Shown in pieces: positions 53,201 to 57,080 of a DNA stretch of 57,080 nt. Positions within the stretch are counted from its first letter, which is position 1. Each line of letters opens with the position of its first letter. Source of the DNA: JARYLZ01 sp964388275 (GTDB lineage Bacteria > Bacteroidota > Ignavibacteria > SZUA-365); the NCBI GenBank assembly GCA_964388275.1, contig CAYLZD010000026.1, forward strand, positions 1 to 57,080, read 5' to 3'. Below the pieces are notes generated by a model that did not search any database, was not told the origin of the DNA, and was given only the letters and a program-made list of their open reading frames with translations. Made by a program: the position numbers and the translations under genes.

Positions 53201-53413
53201 AAGCGGGACCTGCGCGCCATTGTCCACGGCCGCGATAGTATGCGCGTCAACGGGCATATATGCGCCGGACACCGATTTCACGCGGAATCCGCAATCGACG
53301 CGCGATCCCGTGACGGCTATGCGCGTTACATCCATCGAATCCTGGGCGTCCGCCCGGCAACACAGCAGGACGATGCCCACCATGGCGCAATGATATGAGA
53401 GAGAGAAATGCAT
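50261..53413 (-). CDS. Secreted von Willebrand A protein with T9SS domain (copy 2)
   Basis: A 1050-residue protein: signal peptide (to about 23, RADAQ), VWA domain (about 85-260) with full MIDAS (DVSGSM, the Thr of GGSTALWDA, the Asp of VLTDGVSS), then repeated beta-sandwich modules with YRWSTGDTTAALRVVAPGAY-like motifs (at least five), and a T9SS C-terminal domain (LAVSPNPNSGRFTVYLP ... HDRLGRRVLG ... LAAGLYMIEY). Same layout as the protein at 30073 but with more repeats. AGAGGA precedes the ATG. It follows esterase B by 93 bases on the same strand and is probably co-transcribed with it. Confidence 0.85.
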   Translation of the reverse strand: MHFSLSYHCAMVGIVLLCCRADAQDSMDVTRIAVTGSRVDCGFRVKSVSGAYMPVDAHTIAAVDNGAQVPLADCDCPPADAIQPFSVVLALDVSGSMEGRGWEGVKAAASAFIREMDGLADETGLIVFSSTVTTLHHLSKDRDSLLGALETISYGGSTALWDASVSAIGMLQAHASNPNQAVVVLTDGVSSSDTYTPGDVITLGRRHRIRVCAIGAGPIQSDLHNWVAAATGGVFHALQSFDAATSALLEILQRMRTGFEECRATWILPCADGAAHDVELRARVADATLSARTSYRAPLDTAGFTPMAIALLSVPAPGQSCSVPLALEEPSVAGPLAPFQAAFTFDTARCAFIDADFHEAALDPAGTTVTAHGDSVILRSDKGSGHPRPLLLTLRFSLRNPPDGTRSPLRWAYWRFAHGCHSPVLQDGMIVEENVAASIVCEGPPHPCPGDTIRLAASPGLSAYRWNSGDTSRTIEVASPGPWRYTATTGSGAAVASPIFTVPYTLVETPRILCEGIPFLCDSGTVTLSVSGGYAAYRWSTGDTTAALRVVAPGAYAVEVADSLGCTALSDTIAIQSGPFLSSLVDGPRVVCAGIPSRYYAPAYEGVTYRWETTGGEILTDPFSRSVTVRWTAGDDSLRLFIATVHSGCSGSALIGIHARPVIRPRIAILGDSVACRSDSIWLEASDGYESYLWSTGAVTRRCLVPYPGGRFHVRATTRDGCVAVSDTVRVVLLPTPSAYFVMNGNVCAGSEQSYRIYDPVDRCSWEVEGGSIVAGEDSIEVRVRWGEGDSGALTARAWKSICASSFRDVVTIRHPVQVRIRYNPDSVICEHGFTSLDAGEGFKEYRWSDGVTGRYRLARVQRWYAVTATDQFGCSTSTDSVFVTVLPAPPVPSITRIGNVLYCDSASTYQWYRDDAPVPAPQGRARSLELSGPGVYYVIIHDERGCWEMSQRVTVDDLSGAGGETAYALSLAVSPNPNSGRFTVYLPSAPAAYGYLTIHDRLGRRVLGKAVSAGTLSVNVSDPTLAAGLYMIEYRSGAERQTRNMVVIK

Positions 53414-53506
53414 TTGCTTCGTCCTCTGCGAGTTGTGCGCTGCGCCGCGCCTGACCGTGGTTCAATAAGAAATGATAAGCTTTTACCTTGAACCGGAAGC
53501 GCCTTA

Positions 53507-54505
53507 TCAATGCACGACAGGAAACATCCTCACGTGCAAACGGTTGCCGATGGTCAGGCGGGCGAAATACACGCCGGCGGGCCAGCGGCTCGTGTCCAGT
53601 CTCGCGGGGATTTCTCCGCCGAAGTCCGTCGGCTCCGATGCATACATCACGCAGCCGCGTATATCCGTCACCTGCATCGTGATGACGGCGCCTTCAGCCC
53701 GTTCGACCTTTATGGAACAGTAGTCGCGAGCCGGCGTCGGCGTCACCGTGACGACTGGATGGACCGCCGCAGGGACCTCGGCCGCTCCGGTAAGACCGAG
53801 GACGAAATCGTAACATGCCGCGTAATCGTCCCTGAATTCCTGTGAATTGAAATAGACATTGTCGGAATGCACCACTCCGGGTTTCACCATGTACAGCAAA
53901 GCGCCGCCTCGCGTGGGGATCTGTTTCATCAGCGCGTCCACCGCGTTGAAGTTGAAGTCCTGATCGCCCAGTATCGTCGCCATGCGGATGCGCCCGATGT
54001 TGTCCCACATCGGCTGTGTCAGGCTGCCCACCGCGGGCGCAAAGCCGATGATACCGTCGAACATCAGGGGATTGAGCAGGCCGAGCTCGAATGAGATGCG
54101 GCCTCCCCACGAGAAACCGGTGATGATGCGGCGTGTCGTGTCGATGTTGTAGACCTGAGCGGCTCGATTGTACGACACATTGATCAGGTTGTTCAGCTGG
54201 TCGTTGGTCTGGCAGTTGTTTGCATCAGGACAAACGGCGATGGCCTTGATCCGCTGCGCTATCACTACGTACAGCAGGTCGCGCATGTTCGTACCGGGCA
54301 TGCCCGCGCCGTGCCATCCGAAAAAGAAAGGATACGCCTTCGTGGAGTCGTAGTCCTCCGGAACGTAATAGCTTATCGTACTCGTGATCCCGTTGTTGTC
54401 GAAGGTCTCCGCGAACCTGCCCGTCCGCGGCTGTGCGTTCAATACCGAGAACGACAGTATGCAGAGAAAGACCGCCGACGGAAATACCGTTCTCGCTGCT
54501 TTCAT
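53507..54505 (-). CDS. Secreted alpha/beta-hydrolase (esterase) with T9SS domain, copy B
   Basis: A 332-residue copy of the protein at 33294-34289, with signal peptide (ending VLNAQ), nucleophile GFSWGG, LGDQDF, PGVVHSDN and a T9SS C-terminal domain. Compared with copy A it has one extra Arg (IPARLDTSRW against IPALDTSRW) and scattered changes, mostly in the signal peptide and the C-terminal domain. AGGAGC lies 7-12 bases before the ATG. The catalytic residues are intact, so both copies should be active. Confidence 0.85.
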   Translation of the reverse strand: MKAARTVFPSAVFLCILSFSVLNAQPRTGRFAETFDNNGITSTISYYVPEDYDSTKAYPFFFGWHGAGMPGTNMRDLLYVVIAQRIKAIAVCPDANNCQTNDQLNNLINVSYNRAAQVYNIDTTRRIITGFSWGGRISFELGLLNPLMFDGIIGFAPAVGSLTQPMWDNIGRIRMATILGDQDFNFNAVDALMKQIPTRGGALLYMVKPGVVHSDNVYFNSQEFRDDYAACYDFVLGLTGAAEVPAAVHPVVTVTPTPARDYCSIKVERAEGAVITMQVTDIRGCVMYASEPTDFGGEIPARLDTSRWPAGVYFARLTIGNRLHVRMFPVVH

Positions 54506-54600
54506 TTTGATGCTCCTGGACTTAGTACACTTATCTCGGAATCACCGCTGCGGTAGCGGGGATGCGTTTTTTTTTGGATGCCCGGTAAGCAAGCCCGTGC

Positions 54601-54629
54601 ATCTTAGTGAAATGGGAATTCATAATCAA
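54601..54629 (-). promoter_or_regulatory. Promoter of esterase B, conserved with copy A
   Basis: On the minus strand TTGATT (54629-54624), 17 bases, TAAGAT (54606-54601), about 95 bases ahead of the ATG; identical hexamers and spacing to esterase A. The 22-bp repeat array begins one base upstream of the -35 hexamer. Confidence 0.55.
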
Positions 54630-54630
54630 A

Positions 54631-54849
54631 CAAAGTGCCGGCAAGTTTGCGCGAGTGCCTGCGCAAGCCGCCGCGAGCACCCCCACAAGCTGTACGAGTG
54701 CCGGTACAAGCCGCCGAGAGGACCCTTGCAAGCTGCCACGAGTGCCTGCGCAAGCCGCCGCGAGGACCCCTGAAAGCTGTCACGAGTGCCGGTACAAGCC
54801 GCCGAGAAGACCCTTGCAAGCTGCCACGAGGGGTGAAACAACCGGCAAT
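54631..54849. repeat. Second 22-bp/44-bp tandem array, upstream of esterase B
   Basis: Units start at 54653, 54675 (21 bases), 54696, 54718, 54740, 54762, 54784 and 54806, with degenerate units at 54631 and 54828. Two unit types alternate: one begins GAGTGCC and has CAAGCCGCC, the other begins GAGGACC and has AAGCTG; the pair makes a 44-base unit. The sequence is unrelated to that of the first array but the architecture is the same. Frames stay open on both strands, so open frames here are not evidence of a gene. Confidence 0.88.
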
Positions 54850-54865
54850 GCAAGGACATTTTCAT

Positions 54866-55024
54866 CTGATATCATTTTTCACCAACAGAAAAACGGCCCT
54901 CCGGTGCCCAGCTCTGCAACATTCACTGGATGCATCTGGTGTTATAAAGAGCAAAAGTGGACCATATGCGTCCACTTCTGCATTTTTTAGCACCAGAAAC
55001 GCACAACACGTGCTGATATCATTT
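54866..55024. repeat. 12-base direct repeats around a second AbiE-like operator
   Basis: CTGATATCATTT occurs at 54866-54877 and 55013-55024. The 135 bases between hold no gene but contain the palindrome at 54951-54981. Confidence 0.5.
54951..54981 (-). promoter_or_regulatory. Diverged second copy of the AbiE operator
   Basis: GCAAAAGTGGAC (54951-54962), 7-base spacer, GTCCACTTCTGC (54970-54981): one mismatch in 12-base arms. It shares AAGTGGAC-N7-GTCCACTT with the operator at 56644-56672 and both are followed, on the minus strand, by a TATAA-like sequence. It lies 66 bases beyond the abiEii stop codon. Confidence 0.55.
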
Positions 55025-55046
55025 CGGGTGACAGCCGCTCATGAGA

Positions 55047-55835
55047 TTACATCCTCACGATCAATTCTTTTTCCACAAGGCGATGTGCTTCCATTGCATC
55101 GTAGCCCAATCCTGGTCGCAACAACGGAGGCACATCGCTCAGGAAGCCGGCATTGCGCATTTTCTCGCCAAGATTCCTGGAATACTCCTCTCGAGTGATC
55201 TCAGGATTCAGTCCGCTTGTGTATTTCCGGAAAAGGGCAACGACCGAAACTGGATCGGCAAGCCCACCAGACAGAGCCAGCCACAGATCATACAGATCAC
55301 GGCCCTTCCGACGCTGGTACAGCGCTCGCATCTTCGTCCCGAGCAGTTCATTGAGTGAAAAGGTCTGGATCTCTGCCGTGCCAGTAAACCATCGCGATCT
55401 CACATCGAAAGGTTGACCGACATGGCCCGCCATCGCCTGGTGTTCTCGAGTATTGATCTCGATCTTGAGGCGAAGCCTCACCACTGGGGCAATCTCGGAT
55501 TCAACTCGGTAGACCAGCTTGACATCGTTCGCTTTTCGCTCCCAGCTCGGCCCGCCCAACCACGGGTCCAACACGACGCGCATCGCGTTTAGCACTTCCC
55601 CGATCGGGCCTGCCAGCGTTTGCACGAGATCGATGTCCTCGGAATATCGCGTAGCCGGCGCCAAGTAGAGTTTGTGCATCGCCGTCCCGCCTCGCATGGC
55701 AAGCCGGCCTTTGAGATCCGGATGCGCGAACAGATCGACCATGGCGCGTGAGATGATCAGGTCCTGCTCAACCTGGGCATTCGTCACCCAGGGATGTTCG
55801 GTGCGCCAGGCAAGTATGTCCGCCTGCGGGATCAT
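55047..55835 (-). CDS. abiEii: AbiEii toxin, nucleotidyltransferase
   Basis: A 262-residue nucleotidyltransferase-like toxin of the AbiEii/AbiGii family. MRGGTAMHKLYL and RYSEDIDLV are the GS-like and DxD active-site motifs; KIEIN and RRKGRDLYDLWLAL are the third and fourth family motifs. In type IV toxin-antitoxin systems it stops growth by modifying nucleic acid (tRNA in the studied cases) and defends against phage. The start overlaps the antitoxin stop as ATGA, as is normal for abiE. Confidence 0.92.
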   Translation of the reverse strand: MIPQADILAWRTEHPWVTNAQVEQDLIISRAMVDLFAHPDLKGRLAMRGGTAMHKLYLAPATRYSEDIDLVQTLAGPIGEVLNAMRVVLDPWLGGPSWERKANDVKLVYRVESEIAPVVRLRLKIEINTREHQAMAGHVGQPFDVRSRWFTGTAEIQTFSLNELLGTKMRALYQRRKGRDLYDLWLALSGGLADPVSVVALFRKYTSGLNPEITREEYSRNLGEKMRNAGFLSDVPPLLRPGLGYDAMEAHRLVEKELIVRM

Positions 55836-56626
55836 GCCTCACTCTCAGGGCGCGCGTTCACGATTACCTGCCAACGGGAATCCTTCGCGCATCCGGTTGC
55901 CGAGGCGCGCACATCCAATCTGGTTTTCGCTGGTTTCCGTTGGGACAGCCATGCCGCAAGTTCCTCAACGACTTCCGGATGCCCCGACCGTTCGAGCAGC
56001 CATCCCGTCCGCTGTACGATGCTGAGATCGGATTCATTGCGGGCGGCGTCCAGCAGATCCTTCGATGCGATTTCCGGAGCGAGTTCATCCAGTACGGTCT
56101 TCACCGCGTCCAATCCTCCGATCGAGTGCGCGTAGCGGACACAATCCATCGCCGTCGCCGCTGGTGTCGAAACAGGGAACAACCCCGTGTAACCCTTCAC
56201 CATGCGTGTGGGCGTAGCGGACGTGCCCTGCTTCGAGAAGAACCTCAACCGCACCGATCGGGTACGAACGGGACGCAATGCGCGAGGAACAACAACGTGA
56301 TATTCCTGGGGCTGTTGGTGCGCGGCGCCGTGCAATGCCGCGGCGGAAAGTACCCCGACATAGTAGGGACATTCCCAATCCTTCATCAAGTCGTTGAGGT
56401 ACCAATCCGGAGGGACGATCCCGGCCGTCTGGTACTCGATGGGCACGATGACGTAAAAGCCCCTGCGCACCCGCTGAATCCTCCCCGCTCGCTGCAACCG
56501 CTGCAGGGCTTTGGTCAATGTCGCGGCCTCGAATCCGAGTCGAAGTTCAACGTCACGACGCGTGAACGTGTACCTTGACTGCCTGTGAAGCTGGTCGACG
56601 AACTCTATGACGGATTTCGGTTCCAT
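55832..56626 (-). CDS. abiEi: AbiEi antitoxin, winged-helix repressor
   Basis: A 264-residue AbiEi. The N-terminus (about 1-60) is a winged helix (TFTRRDVELRLGF, ALQRLQRAGRIQRVRRGFYVIVP), followed by the conserved antitoxin core (PPDWYLNDLMKDWECPYYVGVLSAAALHG, with QEYHVVVP) and a helical C-terminus. It neutralises the toxin and represses the operon by binding inverted repeats near the promoter, which are present here at 56644. Confidence 0.92.
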   Translation of the reverse strand: MEPKSVIEFVDQLHRQSRYTFTRRDVELRLGFEAATLTKALQRLQRAGRIQRVRRGFYVIVPIEYQTAGIVPPDWYLNDLMKDWECPYYVGVLSAAALHGAAHQQPQEYHVVVPRALRPVRTRSVRLRFFSKQGTSATPTRMVKGYTGLFPVSTPAATAMDCVRYAHSIGGLDAVKTVLDELAPEIASKDLLDAARNESDLSIVQRTGWLLERSGHPEVVEELAAWLSQRKPAKTRLDVRASATGCAKDSRWQVIVNARPESEA

Positions 56627-56643
56627 GTTGGAGTGAAATATAA

Positions 56644-56672
56644 CACAAGTGGACGGTTATTGTCCACTTGTG
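56644..56672 (-). promoter_or_regulatory. AbiE operator: perfect 11-bp inverted repeat
   Basis: CACAAGTGGAC (56644-56654), 7-base spacer, GTCCACTTGTG (56662-56672), 17 bases before the abiEi ATG. On the minus strand TTATAT, a likely -10 box, follows directly. Its position and form match AbiEi autoregulatory sites. Confidence 0.75.
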
Positions 56673-56763
56673 CTCATTTTAGCTCCGGCGCAACCTTTTG
56701 GAACCATCATCTTTATTGGGCTCCACTCGGAGTCGGACGTGAATTGGACCGCTAAGCCGGACC

Positions 56764-56961
56764 TCATTTGAGCCATTCTTCGATTTCACATCGTTGATTC
56801 TCAAGCATGAGATCCATCCACGCAAGGTAACGCTCGAGCCGTTTCACACCGGATTTTTCCAGCCATCCACCGACGCACGACTTGGAATAATCCCCAAACG
56901 GAAGGCCCTTCAGCCGTCTCGTAATATGGATGTTGATGACTCGGGCGTTGGCCTGGTAACG
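56764..56961 (-). pseudogene. Unrecognised coding remnant
   Basis: A minus-strand open stretch of 65 codons between TAG (56964-56962) and TGA (56766-56764). It has protein-like composition (NIHITRRLKGLPFGDYSK, then WLEKSGVKRLERYLAWMD and EIEEWLK at the end) but no start codon, so it looks like the tail of a broken gene. I do not recognise the family. A plus-strand frame over the same bases is less protein-like. Confidence 0.35.
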
Positions 56962-56969
56962 CTACTCGA

Positions 56970-57010
56970 AAAATGACCCTCTGTGATCACCGAAAACTGA
57001 CCCCCCTTGG
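56970..57010. mobile_element. Possible end of an IS21-like element
   Basis: Two copies of AAAnTGACCC, with TGACCC at 56974 and TGACCCCCC at 56998, 24 bases apart. Repeated TGACCC boxes after A runs are usual at IS21-family ends. The transposase genes would lie to the right of the window; bases 57011-57080 show no complete gene. Confidence 0.35.
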
Positions 57011-57080
57011 TGGTTGAAAAATACAGGGAACCTCGAAGAACCATGAATCAAGGCCATAAATATATTCCGCTTCACCATCG

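Noticed and set aside
54607..54990. Cys/Arg-rich small proteins over the second array
   Set aside because: Frames are open on both strands as a product of the repeat; no start signal or family match.
1..57080. tRNA or rRNA genes
   Set aside because: I found no cloverleaf or rRNA-like segment by eye in the intergenic regions; a tRNAscan run would settle it.

Overview
The window is a GC-rich piece of a draft genome: three runs of exactly 100 N mark scaffold joins at 23109, 45247 and 48357. Four or five secreted proteins end in type IX secretion (T9SS) C-terminal domains, two promoters carry a Bacteroidota-type TAnnTTTG box, and the single-gene content (fused E1 dehydrogenase, tryptophanase, MlaEFD, BY-kinase) fits the Bacteroidota/Chlorobiota/Ignavibacteriota (FCB) group. 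The genus cannot be named from this sequence. Many genes have GGAGG ribosome sites, so it is not a typical Bacteroidia.

Layout. (1) 153-8391, minus: a long operon cinA-pyrR-pyrB-pyrC-lipoprotein-GT2/phosphosugar-transferase fusion-accA-thioesterase. (2) 8591-17144, plus: EF-G paralogue (TTG start), SLBB protein, Wzz/BY-kinase, L,D-transpeptidase, RsmB-like rRNA methyltransferase, i.e. translation plus envelope polysaccharide functions. (3) 17169-25320, minus: small secreted protein, LarA-type racemase, NHL-repeat protein, GT4, tryptophanase, fused 2-oxoacid dehydrogenase E1. (4) 25478-29928, minus: MlaE-MlaF-MlaD-PfkB kinase-RmlD-like reductase, five genes joined by four 4-bp stop/start overlaps. 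(5) 30073-36960: secreted VWA protein, a formylglycine-generating-enzyme remnant, T9SS esterase copy A, TPR histidine kinase. (6) 37075-45094, minus: a seven-gene operon for a membrane complex related to group 4 hydrogenase/complex I (HyfB, C, E, F, G and an HyfH-I fusion), led by a regulator that joins a helix-turn-helix to a PtsN-like EIIA domain. The large subunit has lost the Ni-binding cysteines, so this is an Ehr-type (hydrogenase-related) complex of unknown reaction. (7) 45557-48264: MgtC/DUF4010 membrane protein and a T9SS beta-propeller protein. (8) 48265-50260: gene-free repeat region. (9) 50261-54505, minus: esterase copy B and a second VWA protein. (10) 54631-57080: a second repeat array, an AbiE toxin-antitoxin operon with a clear operator, and a probable IS21-like end.

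Most unusual: the Ehr operon with its HTH-EIIA regulator; two unrelated-sequence repeat arrays that share one architecture (22-bp period, 44-bp higher-order unit), one of them abutting the -35 box of esterase B; duplication of a VWA/esterase pair with a 177-bp tract of complete identity; and a diverged second copy of the AbiE operator on the far side of that operon.
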